Positions 23,506 to 34,635 of a DNA stretch of 64,000 nucleotides are shown here, piece after piece (the first letter of the stretch is position 1; every line of letters begins with the position of its first letter). Location of the stretch: contig JAODTK010004588.1 in assembly GCA_026419785.1 (NCBI GenBank), positions 186,001 through 250,000 of the forward strand, written 5' to 3'. A program made the position numbers and the translations under genes. A model generated the notes under the pieces. The model did not search any database and was not told where the DNA came from. It saw only the letters and a program-made list of their open reading frames with translations. This DNA is from Sclerodactyla briareus. Its lineage: Eukaryota; Echinodermata; Holothuroidea; Dendrochirotida; Sclerodactylidae.

Positions 23506-26500
23506 TGTACAAACAATCAGTGGAGAGAGTGGACTTGAACGTGGGCCCTGAGCAGGTGTGGTCAGAAGCTGCGAATCTTGCATTTTCCAGGCAGCCTGGA
23601 GATCCGTAGCACAGCCCTTGGGCCATCTAGGGAACACTACATCATATGATGAAGTCCCGCAGACTCTATGGCAAGAGCCAGGTTTTCTGGGATGCGGAAG
23701 GCACTGTGTCCTACACCTCGAAGCCACCCAGCATCTTTCTGAGTCAGAGAGATACTCGACAACAGGGGCCTCACATCAACCTTCCAAGAGACAATCTGTA
23801 ATTTGGCATCTAGCGCTACTCCCTGCTGTCAAGGCAGTTGATGGCAAGATGGTCTGATACGAGAGGTTAGGCTGGGTATTTCAGGACTTGTCAGCCTCCC
23901 AGCTAGGAATGAAGATGGTGTTGCATCCATGGTAGCTGAACTGTGTACCTACGAGAGGCGTGTCTATGATACATTCAGAGATGCTCTGGGCTATTAACCA
24001 GCCATCATCCAGCGTTATTGCATGGTATCTTCAGTTTAGAAAGCCCCATGGACTCAAGTCCCTATCTTGAAGAACCATAGGGTGTTGCTTGGGACTGCGA
24101 CTGCAGATGGTATTAAATGTTGCACTCCTTTCAGTTCCTGGCAAAGTATTCGCTAGGATAATCTGCTAGGATCATAATGGTGAAAAATTGGTCCCCTGTT
24201 GTTCGCATCTCTTGGTTTTCCAAACTTCTTTTCATTGCCTCAGGAGTGAGGCAGAGATGTTGGCAAGCTCCAACACTTTTAGTTTTGCCTGGATGAAAGA
24301 AATTCGGAGTTGACTTTGGCATGTGTGACACTCTTCCAGCAGCAGGACTCCTCCAAAACCCACAAGACCGATTTTGGTGTAGATTCAGAGTGGGGAAACA
24401 CAATCTGATGAGATGATTTTGTTACGCTCCTGGCCACAGAGTTCTCTGCTCAACGAACCAGGGTCTATTAGCAGAGAAGCAGTCTAACATAATTTCAGCT
24501 TGTAGTAGCAATTTCGGACGAACTGTAGACATGCTTTGGCACATAGGTGCAGAATATGTCCTACCTTGAGCTCCGAAAAAATTGAACATAAATTTTGAAC
24601 ATCTTGGTCAACTTTAAGTCCGGATGGAACTTGTAGGAGCTAGTTAGTGCCATTTATATGGGGTTGGCAAACTAACTCTAGTCAGTTCAGGTGTTGGGTG
24701 AGAATATGGAGTTCACAGTCATTTGTGTATCTCAGCAGTGGCTATGTTTTGTGCAAGCCCTAGGTTAGTAGACACCTTAGACATGCACAGGATAGTGCCT
24801 CCGACCACATGGTCTCATGAAGTCACAAGATAGGGACGTCTGGCTGTCACAATATCTGAGCGGGAGTGAGGGACCACACTCGGTGTTTTCAGTGTGCTCC
24901 CAGTCCTGTTACCATTCTGGACTGAGGAGATTTCTCTTTGCCTCATCCATGGCTAGGCCTACTGCTAGCAAGACCATGTTTCCGGGATAGTGAAGGTTAG
25001 TTACCCTATTTGTCACTGTCAACTGCAAATGAGTGTGCCATCAGCAGCTGATACTGTCCACCGTGTTCTGTTGGCAGGGAACCCAGTGGGTTAAGGCTGC
25101 CCGTTGAAACTACCTTGCAGCCCTCCATAGTTGACACAGCTTTGCGGGTACTTCATGTAGTTAGATGGGAGAGGGCGGGGAAAATCCGGAGAGGCAGATG
25201 GCCATGTACAAATTCTGTACTCTGTACTGTAGAAATAATATATAAGGTACTCTTTTTGAGAGCAAAGTGGACCATAGCAAATAACAACACTGAGAAAAGA
25301 ATTGGTGATAGTAAATGATTTGTGAGTGTCAGTTGCTTTGATGTTGAATTCAATGGTCACCCTAGTAATGATTCCCTGGACCTCGGGGTGAGTAATGTCA
25401 GTTTATATCATCAAATTACAACGAAATTGAAACGCTGCAGTCAGAATTGACACAAGGTGTATTAGATACACTGGCATGACATTTTCCAGGACGGTTATTG
25501 GCCCCTTGTCAATCTTCGCATAAACTATACAATGGGTTTATTCATTTATAAGTGCACTCACAGTTATTGCTCCCTCAGGCTTCTCGAGTTCCGGTTCAAA
25601 ATCTCTACTGAAATCACACAAGTGTCCACGAAATCCTGCCAGCCCATGTTGAAACTTCTACCTCATTTGACACCTCAAGTTTGTTTTCAAGGTATGTTTT
25701 TATCATTGTATTTATTTAGATTCATTGAGTTTTCTCCTCATTTGGGCGTTATCTAGACTTTCTTTATGGAATGTGCTGAATAAGAACTTTATTATATGAT
25801 ATGAAAAATTATGACTGATGTGAAACCACAAAATACAAACAATTATATCTACTCCAGGATTTCCTCAGCAGAACAACTATAATTCCCATTTTGCCATATA
25901 TATAATCAACCTTGGATTTTTATATTAAAATGTTCTGCTATTGCAAAATTTACATGCATATTTATAAAAGAATTCATAATAACATGTGGGGAAACTGGAT
26001 TGACTTTAAACTATGCAACCAGAGGCACGAATATCATGCACATCATATCAGGTGTGCACAAAACACAGAGAATCCGGCACTCTTCTAATTGTTCTGCCGA
26101 CTCCCAGATCTCAGTGTATACCTCCTCAAGAACACCGTCAAGCAATGAGCTACTTTAGAGCATAAGATAAGGTTCCTACCTGTACACCTCGCATCACCTG
26201 CCCCACACACACACATACATACATAACAAACCCTATTGATTGATACAGCTATGTAGAATTGGATTTTTGCTATGTGCGAGGCACGTTTAACCAACTTTGG
26301 CTTCATGCAGTCACCCTACCTATACCCTAGAAGGAATGCCCCTGAACCCATGCTGGAAGGTGATTGCATTCCTTGCATTATTACTACATGCACTCTCACT
26401 GGCACTGCACACATCCTGGTTGCTCTACCTAGAATTTTTCTCAGCAGCTCTCCTGAAATTTAATGTTAGGGTGACACAAACTGTAGTTTGCTGATATGAC

Positions 26501-26617
26501 GTAACACATCCAACTGCAATGTTTTGTTCTTCATTGTCAGCATGCAACAGAGACATTTTTCCCCTTCGAATAGTTACAAGCATTACATTGCAGTTCATCT
26601 TACGTGTCATCGAAGAC
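23506..26617. other. No gene recognised
   Basis: Several short open frames occur on both strands around 23250-24400 and 25090-25360, but none shows domain signatures or splice-linked continuity that I recognise. Decayed mobile DNA is possible. Confidence 0.4.
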
Positions 26618-26840
26618 TTTGGTTGTATTGGCCTCTAGCCTCTATACACTCCCTATGGATCGGTTCTGCTTAGGCTGAATGTTATAGCAATGGTTGACCA
26701 CTGACCAGTCGTCTCCAGTGTCACCTGTGGTCATAACGGCCTCTATACATTTCCTATGGTTCAAATAATGTGGTCTCGGCTTGGCTCAAGTCTGAATATA
26801 TAGCGATGGCTGGACTTTCTTCCTCAGTGTCATTACAGGC
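26618..26840. repeat. Diverged ~105-bp tandem duplication
   Basis: Two consecutive copies share 'ggcctctatacat/ctccctatgg', 'tgaatgttatagcaatggt' versus 'tgaatatatagcgatggct', and 'ctccagtgtca'. About 75-80% similar by eye. Confidence 0.65.
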
Positions 26841-26924
26841 CTGAAGGTATAAAAATAAATGATTATTATTAGTATGTAAGCTTCAATGACACATTATATC
26901 ATAGTGTCCAGATATTTGGGGATA

Positions 26925-27150
26925 TATTCCCTGATTAGTCTTTCAAAGATTTTTGCTATTGAAACGAGATGTCAGTGAGATTGTGCTGTAGTTTGGGGAA
27001 TTTACTTAGGCCCTTCTCCTCTATGGATTGGAATGATGATTGCTTTCAATATCCAGTGAATTCCTCCATAATTGGAATATGGGTTCTGCCAGTGACTTGA
27101 GTAATGTGGCAGCTACACTGCTAGCCCTAGAAATGGCCGGTTTGCCTACT
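26925..27150 (-). pseudogene. LINE reverse-transcriptase fragment
   Basis: On the minus strand, frames join to AATLLKSLAEPIFQLWRNSL, IIIPIHRGE and, after frame changes, NYSTISLTS..KIFERLI. This follows the non-LTR retrotransposon RT N-terminal pattern (PLLA.I.N.SL..G..P..WK.A.V.PI.K.GD..NYRPISL). No other part of the element is visible, so it is a short decayed insertion. Confidence 0.6.
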
Positions 27151-27270
27151 TGACATCAATGCAGCTGGACTCTAGTTCATTGGCTTATTTGGAGTTAATT
27201 TTGTTGAAGATGCCGAGATCAGGCACTTCAAAATGTTCATCTGGCTCACAGTGCAGTACTGGATGTGGAT

Positions 27271-27313
27271 CAGGTAGATGGCAAACAATCCGCTGGACAC
27301 ATCACGCTAACAT
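27271..27313. repeat. Second copy of the 14791 repeat
   Basis: Aligned with 14791-14832 over about 42 bp. It is followed within 20 bp by a poly(G) run, whereas the first copy is preceded by one. Confidence 0.5.
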
Positions 27314-27486
27314 GGTCCTCATTAATGGGGGGGGGGGGGGGGGTACGGTCTGTAGAAGCAGGGACTGTATGTCATGTTACAAAATACAAGGTCAGCTACT
27401 TTTGACATGCATATTCAGTCACTACCAACAATAGCCATCCAAAGTCTGGCTCTGTGAAACATTTCGCTTCTCATCTCTGATCACAT

Positions 27487-27508
27487 ACATACACACACAC
27501 ACACACAC
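27487..27508. repeat. (AC)n microsatellite
   Basis: About ten AC units after 'tacatacat'. Confidence 0.95.
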
Positions 27509-28157
27509 CATAACTGACATGACTGCATATATTCCTTCCTCTGACTTTGGTGGAGGAATGCGCAAAGCGCACGTCAAAACGTTTTGGAAGCTGCGGGCAC
27601 AGACAAAATTCCTCATCGGCCGGCAATACACTGCATGTTCTTCACCATTTCACCATGGATGTGATTCCACACAGGGCTACAGTCCAGCCAGCCTTACCTA
27701 ATGGGGAGGTGATGACGGATCTTATAATATTCAACAGCTACCTGGTGCCTGCTCTGCAGAGATGGGGAGTAATGTGATCAAACCTCTCTCACAGAGAGCT
27801 CAATGGGAATGGCTGAGGGGAAACTGATTGGTATATTAATTAGATTTATTTAAAATCTAATCACACAATGCAAACACGAATGTATCTCAGTCTAGCCAGT
27901 GGCATGCTTCATCCACCCACCAAGTTTATCCTGATCCCATGTACAGTTTGGAAGTTATGAGTGATGGAGTGACATGATGACATGTGGAGGCTGCCTATCT
28001 TGCAGATAAAAATGAGTCAATAGCCTGGCCAGGTCTGGAAGATTTGCAAACCCGATGGTAATCTCCCCAAGACTATCTGGTGCTATGCTGAGAAGACCTA
28101 GCAGATCATTGATTGACTCACCAGATCCTTAGTCCTATGAAGATCCACAATACTTAC

Positions 28158-28396
28158 TCATCAGGATGATGTCTCTTCATGTGCTGTGTATAGGTAACTC
28201 TGTCTCTCCAGTGTTTATCACAGACATGGCAGTGGTACGGTTTCACGCCGGTGTGCTCGCGGCGTTCATGGTTGATCCGTGCCTGGTGCCGGGAGAAGCG
28301 TTCATGGCAGTGCCGGCAGGGTAGGGGCTTCTCTTTGGTGTGGATCCTCATATGTGTCATAAGACTCATCTTCTGGTGGAATTTCTTCCCACACAC
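28158..28396 (-). CDS. C2H2 zinc-finger exon, fingers 3-5
   Basis: On the minus strand a 239-nt exon starts after 'tctacag' and ends at GATGA|GTAAGT. It reads VCGKKFHQKMSLMTHMRIH, then CRHCHERFSRHQARINHERREH, then CHVCDKHWRDRVTYTQHMKRHH. The C-x2-C-x12-H-x3/4-H spacing is kept, with TKEKPLP- and TGVKPYH-type linkers. The first Cys of finger 3 lies in the preceding exon (..HACQ|VCGKK), so the intron splits a finger. The fingers are expected to bind DNA or RNA in the nucleus. No frame break is present in this exon. Downstream exons were not found. Confidence 0.88.
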
Positions 28397-28589
28397 CTGT
28401 AGATAATAACAGCAGACAGTGGTACCTGATACAAATGAGTGGATGCTCTTAGGCTTGCAGTAACCAGTGTTTTGATGACTACCTTACCGATTCTGTGAAA
28501 ACAGAAACGCTGCCCACAACTTTCATCATTGCTTACCCGTTGTTTTCTATGGTACTATGGCAACCTTTAATGATAATATGACATCTTCT

Positions 28590-28860
28590 TCTACCAAAGT
28601 GATCTGAGTGCTTTACAGATACTACCTAATCACAGAAACAAGCTCTTGAACTCTTCACAATCCCATAGGCATGATGCAGCAATTTATGTACTCTGGGTCC
28701 TCACAAGTCCTCAATTATTACCTGGAATGGTGGGAAGATGGGAGCCAAAGCAGCTCACCAGAGGACACACCTGAGAGAAGCCACCTGGTCCCATAGGGGA
28801 TAGAACCGCACACCCTTCCATTCCCCCGTGTCAGGAGCTCTGCCAACTAAGGGAATATAA
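28590..28860 (-). mobile_element. tRNA-derived SINE, family 2-like, in a zinc-finger gene intron
   Basis: Read on the minus strand: head 'cccttagttggcagagc' (box A-like), 'gtgcggttctatcccc' (box B-like), a unique body, and the tail 'gtaaagcactcagatcactt' resembling the other family 2 tails. It lies between the two finger exons. Confidence 0.65.
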
Positions 28861-29136
28861 GCTGTCTCTATGTAAGAGAAATTTGATTTTTATTTGAATT
28901 CTACAGTTGCAGGAAGCCTAGTACATGTAAGTATTAAGGCTCATCAAGGAAATCTAGCTGTATTGATTATGGATGAGCACTTGTGATAACTCGCCTTCTC
29001 TTCTCAACAAGTGCTCGGATGATATTGAGGCAGGTGTGTAACCAATCCTAACAGGCTGCACCTGGGACGCCATTTCACTCACCACTCGAAAGGACGATCA
29101 GGACCAGACCATTTTCTCAGGACCTGTAGAAGCCGC

Positions 29137-29370
29137 AGTTCAAGTTCAATAAGAAGGCTTACAACCGACCATCAAGACTTATTGCAAATATTCCAGAGCG
29201 AACCCTGATAATCCCAGGAATCCACTGCCTTACAGTGGAACATGAAGCGAAGACCTAGGACTTGCCCATCGCAACTGCAAGTACAGTACTTAGCGAAAAA
29301 TACCCGGGAATTTGAACTGGTAATGTTCACTCGCAAAGCATCACTGTTACCACTTTGCCATTTTTCCACC
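29137..29370 (-). mobile_element. tRNA-derived SINE, family 1, second copy
   Basis: Aligns with 7828-8083. Its minus-strand head has 'atggcaaagtggtaacag' (an almost ideal box A) and 'agttcaaattcccggg' (box B-like). It lies in the zinc-finger gene intron, about 1 kb from the family 2 SINE. Confidence 0.65.
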
Positions 29371-29544
29371 TGAATATACGATTACATCATATCTTTCTTA
29401 AAATATCTTTTTCAATGTCTTTCATGTAGACTGGGTTCGGTAGATACTGGTGACCCTTCCATGTGCATCTGTCTCTAGACAACCTCCTGATACCCTCCAT
29501 CTTGAGATTCTCTTTCTGCCTACTGCAGCTCTGGGACCAAGCAG

Positions 29545-29765
29545 TTATACCGTTCCCTTTACAGGAAGTGCTCCCAGGCGCTTTACGAGAACACAAAAAA
29601 TACAGACAATGCTGATACAAACCCAACTATTGTACACTGCATTAAAAAGATGGGACATACTCCTAAACGCACTCAAGGTAGGTGTATCACAAACATGCTG
29701 GGGGAATGCATTCCACAGCGTGGCTGCAGATATGCTGAACAATTTGTCACCGTAGTATTCCATTC
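29545..29765 (-). pseudogene. LINE 3' ORF end (CR1/Jockey-like C-terminus)
   Basis: The minus-strand frame reads YGDKLFSISAATLWNAFPQH, then DTPTLSAFRSMSHLFNAVY. The pattern 'R.FS..A..LWN.LP..I....L..F...L...L' is characteristic of the end of CR1/Jockey-type reverse-transcriptase ORFs. Only this terminal piece is present, and it lies in an intron. Confidence 0.65.
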
Positions 29766-29819
29766 TAGTAACGTGAACGGTGAGGAGGAGAACAGATTTT
29801 CATCTTCATTAGGTGACCA

Positions 29820-30335
29820 AACACTATAATAAATCTAGGGTGCTGGTGCTTTTCCTACCGACCTACCTCTGAATTGCCCCATTTCAGTTCTGGGTATGCT
29901 GCAGTACTGTTAACTAGGTCATTGCTGTCTTTGCATTAACCCAGTTTCGTGCTTCCTGTGAGTTTGTGTGTTTGGAACAATGTTTAATGAGACTTCAGGA
30001 AGTGACAGGGAAAACGGGACTTATGTCAAAGCGAGCAAAGTCGTTCCTCATAAGGTGATTAAGGTCTTACGATAAATCCGTACAGTGTCAAATCTTAGCT
30101 CAAATTGACGTGCATGATGCTAATACAAAATTCCTCGTTGATTTCGAAAATCTCTTCCGTGAAAAAAATCTAGGAGGGAATTCCCTCCCATATTCCTCAG
30201 CATTGACACTGCCCTCCTTTCAGGTTAATAGACCGATAAAGAAAATTCTAGAAAAATCTCAAAAACTCCATGAAAACTGTAAATTTATCAGGGCTATCTA
30301 AACCTTAAAGGTGTTGACTATACTGCTATACATAC
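29820..30335. other. Intron of the zinc-finger gene, nothing else seen
   Basis: AT-rich, without motifs beyond short open frames. Confidence 0.4.
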
Positions 30336-30595
30336 CTGACAGGCATGGTTCCTCTCTCCATGTATCTCATATGTGTGACGAGACTCCCCTTGCAGCTGTA
30401 GGTCTTCCCACAGTGCGGGCAGGAGATAGGCTCGGCCGGGGGGATCGTCGGGTCGTGGACCTTCATATGCTTCTTCATGGAGCTCTGACGGACCTGCTTC
30501 CCACACTCGAGACACTTTACCCAAGGATTCAGCCTCTGTTCCAGGAGTGCCACTCTGCCATCTGAGCTTTCACCCTGGTGGGTCTTCTCATGGAT
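30336..30595 (-). CDS. C2H2 zinc-finger exon, fingers 1-2 and start of 3
   Basis: Minus strand. It reads IHEKTHQGESSDGRVALLEQ, then finger CLECGKQVRQSSMKKHMKVH, then CPHCGKTYSCKGSLVTHMRY. Beyond this one base is missing, after which the next frame gives HGERNHACQ at the GTATGT donor. That matches the VCGKK start of the exon at 28158-28396, which supports one gene. The acceptor (tttaag) at the upper end is weak and its position is less certain. Confidence 0.85.
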
Positions 30596-31559
30596 CTTAA
30601 AGGGATTTCAAGAGTCATATATAAATGGTCTTAGAATAGGAGAAGGTGAACTGAATCCATTGGCCTGGACCTCTTCTTGATACAACATCCTATGGGACGA
30701 TATTGTACTTTGAAGTTGCGAGTTGAGCTTCTCAAAACCGATTGTCTCTCCAAGGAGAAATTAACAATCAGATTTTGTACTACTGGGATGTCACTTTTTG
30801 TAGCGTATGTTGCGTGATAATGTGCGATTTACACAATTCTTCAATTTTTTAGGTTGATAACTATGCAACAATGTCCTACGGAAATGGGTTTTCCAGATTT
30901 TTGTCCTCTTCAGTATGAATCATTCTATATCCTTGCAAAGGCTTACAAGGATTTAATACCAGTGTTCACTTTGTGTCTCTCCCAATGTTTAGATGGCCAG
31001 ATCATGCACTCTTGATCTGCTTCCTGCAGTGGCATCTCTATACTCCATCTCATCTTATGATTCAGTCTCTGTTCTGTTGGTCTTCTCAAGGAGTAAATTT
31101 CAGTCTTTGTCTCTTTCAATGGTGGAGTCATCTGGATTTGCATCACATATGCTCTTGTTCAAGATTGAGCTTCTGCATGGTTCTTGGGTTATCAACCCTT
31201 AGTGAGGCCACCCTAGTGCCATAAATGAAAATGTGTCATTTCAACTGAATAATTTGCATTTTTTGCTCAAAGTTGTAGCATATTGATCGCCATGGTAAAC
31301 TGGGAGGGCGGTGTCCCATTTAATAAAACCACTATAGCCACTCCTGCAGAACAAGCAGTGGAGATCAACTCTACCGCTCTCACTTTTGTTCAGCAAGATA
31401 CAAGTAAGACTAAGAGTTATCCCATACGCATCAGAATAAATGCAGGATAACAGGTCTGAACCTACAGTCACCTCTTACCTGACAGGGCACTACCAATGGG
31501 GGTCAGCAGTTGCACTCTTGCATGCTGCAACACCCTTTTTCCCAGCCCCCACCTCCGGC

Positions 31560-31640
31560 CTACAGCAATTGTGGTGAATGACATCAACATACCCTACAAG
31601 CATCAGACTGCGAGGAAGACTTCGGGCAAACCTGGCCTTC
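31560..31640 (-). pseudogene. Duplicate of a zinc-finger exon 3' end and its donor
   Basis: On the minus strand it reads QVCPKSSSQSDACR followed by GTATGT. This parallels the end of the 32634-34178 exon (CQFCPK..SQSNACR then GTGAGT), and the similarity continues about 40 bp into the intron ('caccacaattgctgtaggc'). It may be a second, alternative exon or a dead copy. No matching full exon upstream could be defined. Confidence 0.5.
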
Positions 31641-32633
31641 AGTCACTTCTTACCTGACAGGTCTTAACCACTGAGGGCTGGTGGGGAGGGGTCCATACAT
31701 TTCTCTAGTGTCAAGAATTTCTGCTTTTAAAAGTCAATTCTGCTTTGTTCTGCTTTTTAAGAACCAAATTCGCTTTATTCTGCTTTTAAAAATGGCTTGG
31801 TTATTGAGCGTATGGCCACACACTAACGTTATCTAATCCCTGATGCAACGATGTACAGTAGAACTGTGGCATTTCTCACATGTTCGGTTCCTTCGGGGGG
31901 AATCTACAGATGATGCCACTCGTGCCCTTGCAATACACATGATGTGATTCGGTATAGTTAGAAATGGACAGTAATAATCAAAACTTTATAACATGTAAAC
32001 GTTACATTAACAATAGAATGTTCTTGATCTCATGGCAGCAGTTATCTGTGCATTGCGCAACAACTTTTCGGCCACAGTTTTCGGCAATAGATGCAAAATT
32101 CGTACATGTAATAATGACAAGCCCCTGGTGTTATGAGTTAACGTAGCTGACTGCAGTACATGGCCGAATGCCGATGCTAGTGGCTTGCACTCACGGCACT
32201 GCATATCACAACGTGCGTAGCTTTTCGAGATTCGGAAAAATGAAAACAATGTTTTCGTTGAATTTCAACATGGAATTATGGATGATAAAGGATTACAGCA
32301 GCAACGATGTGGCTTGCGTGATTGCCATTTTGAATTTATTGTGATATTTGTGCATTTTTCAAGGATTATCGCTAACTTTAAGGTTTTTTTTTTCTTTCCA
32401 AGCAGAATCATGCTTTCCTTCCCCTTCCGCTTTAAAAATACAGAATTCGCGATTCCCCATCCAACGAATTCGGACCTACATTTCCTCCCCCCACACCAAA
32501 TTTAAATCATTACTGTTTTGGACCCTCACAATTTCAACAAGTGGTTGCAAAACGCTGCAACACCCGTCCCTCTTCCCCCCGACCCAGACCCCCTGCCTAC
32601 AGTGATTGTGGTGGCTGAACATTAACTACTCAC

Positions 32634-34178
32634 CCTACAAGCATTGGATTGCGAGAAGCTTTTGGGCAGAACTGGCACTGTACCGTACCTTCTGGTGGAT
32701 CAGCTCAGGTCTGCTGACTGTGAGCTGCATACATTGAACTTCTTCCCCAGATCTTCGGCAACTTGGGCTTTCTCTTACCACCGCCCCGTGGGGGTGCTGG
32801 GTTTTTTCCAGATGTTTCTGGTACGTCTTGGAGCAGAGGGCAAGCACCACACAATTCACAAAGGACAAACCGGACAAACTCTGCCGTTTCTTTTTTGGAC
32901 TTTGCAAGGAACTTGTCATTGTTGAATTGCTGCAGGCGTTCCCATTCATCTACCTTTACTGGGTTTGACAGGTCCTTGGCATACAGGCTGTTAGGGATAC
33001 CAGGCCACCGTGTCCTGGATCAAATGTTAATTTCCCTGTCAAGGAGGGCACCACCAGGGCTGTCCTCAGCAGTAATCAAAGTGAGGTATGGTTAGAGGAC
33101 CCTCTATACAGGAACAATGTTTTCCAGGAGGATGATGCAGCCTTGCGCCTATGCATGTTCATCGGCAGAGAATACTGTTTAAAGGATCGATCAACCATTT
33201 TCTTCGCCATAATGTGAGGAGAGAAAACCTCTCCTCTTTGATCATAGCAGTGATGTTTTTAGGAATATCTCCTATGGAGGCCACTGGCCATCGTCAGGCA
33301 TCTGCACAGTGACCACCATATCCTTGGTATTGTGGTACGACAGTCCTATCTGAGCCCCCTTCGCGTTGGAGCTGTTCTTCCATGGCGCCTGCCTCAGTTT
33401 GAAATAAGACAACACTTCGTTGAACCGCTATTTGGGAGCTCCTTTCAATGTTACGTAGTCCCTGTGCCCCTTGGTCCAATACCACCATGAACAAAGCCGG
33501 CAATATGATCTCATCTGTGCTCTTCCACACCTCTGGCTTTTTCTCAGGAGGTTTTCCATATGACAATTTCTGGCAGTCTCAATCTTTCATCCCTTTCAGT
33601 GGGGCAGATTTGTGTGTGTTGCCCGATGCTGCACCCTGTCCTCTACGGAACCCCGGCCATTGGGGGGGAGATCCCCAGCTAAATTGATCAACACTGCCCC
33701 TGTTTTCATGGACTTTCCCTTTCCCGAAATCATTTTCATATGATCCCATGTTCCTTCCATTTTGTCTTTTTAGTAGAGGTTCTCATCCCATCGCCTGTCA
33801 GTTGCCTGTACTATCTTTAAACTTTTTTTTCTTTTCCCTCTTTTTCCTTCTCTGTTTTTCTCTTCTCATTCTCCCCCATCATTCGTCTGACGTTCTTCCT
33901 CCCAAGTCTTGCATCCCCGTCCGTACAGACGGCTCCTGGGCGATCCGACCAGGGTGTCTATCACTATTTCTTCTGCCAGCTCCAGTGCTTTTGATAGCTC
34001 TCTGACCCGTGCAGTGGCAGGTGTTCTTTTCATCAACGCAGGCTCACCGATGCAATACCCTTGGCAGGGGCAGGTTACCAGGAATCCCTCTACGCAGTCA
34101 TTCCTGTCGTTCCATTCATCCAGACCAGAAGTAAGGTGCCTGGTTGCTGAGCACTTTCACGGAGATGTTCAGATCCAT
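32634..34178 (-). CDS. Unrecognised protein, large upstream exon, probably of the zinc-finger gene
   Basis: I do not recognise the family. The minus strand is readable from an acceptor 'atcttgcag' at 34178 to a GTGAGT donor below 32634, but only with repeated frame changes. Segments include MDLNISVKVLS, EGFLVTCPCQGYCIGEPALM, ARVRELSKALELAEEIVIDT, a Lys/Glu-rich stretch, KKPEVWKSTDEIILPALFMV, EVLSYFKLRQAPWKNSSN, VVTVQMPDDGQWPP, FSPHIMAKKMVDRSFKQYSL, ITAEDSPGGALLDREIN and LYAKDLSNPVKVDEWERLQQ. Near the end are Cys/His clusters: CSKTYQKHLEKTQHPH and QCQFCPK. The last reads like the start of a C2H2 finger cut by an intron, as in the next exons. Same strand and finger style suggest the same gene. 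A transposon ORF is the alternative. Confidence 0.45.
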
Positions 34179-34324
34179 CTGCAAGATAAGAAGAATGTTG
34201 AGATCACAGTACATAAACCCTTGCATCGCCACACCTTGTAAGCTAGATGGCCTCCAACTTTTTTAAATTACACATTGCACAAGATCTTTATTGTATGGCT
34301 GTTGTCAATTGAATGGCACAAGAT

Positions 34325-34540
34325 TGTGTTATAGGTCTGTAACTGACCAGAAGTGTCCATCAAAACACTTTTCCTCACTGAGGCATTGCCAAGGAACATT
34401 CTCTGATGTAACTTTCCATCTTTTTGGCCCACAGATCCCATGGTAGGAGACAAGTTCTTCTTTGGTATTTTTTTTGCAGTTTTTTACTGTATTCATTTCT
34501 AATATCCTGCACGCCCTGCACAAAGACGCCACTTGTGCCG
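34325..34540 (-). CDS. Possible upstream exon of the same minus-strand gene
   Basis: The frame reads VASLCRACRILEMNTVKNCK, then ELVSYHGICGPKRWKV and CLSEEKCFDGHFWSVTDL. It is cysteine-rich and lies just upstream of the 34178 acceptor. The exon limits are not clear and no family was recognised. Confidence 0.25.
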
Positions 34541-34635
34541 CATGGGCTGAATTAGAACATCACTTCACTGGAACTAAAGCACATTGTGCCCAAAAAATGA
34601 ACTGGAGCATATGGGCAATCTAGCGAACATATGAA

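Noticed and set aside
23245-23857. Overlapping 99-160-codon frames on both strands
   Set aside because: Partly SINE sequence and without family signature; no reason to choose any frame.
33748-34241. Plus-strand frames at 33748-34241
   Set aside because: The minus strand gives better protein-like segments with splice signals here; the plus frames are T-rich shadows.
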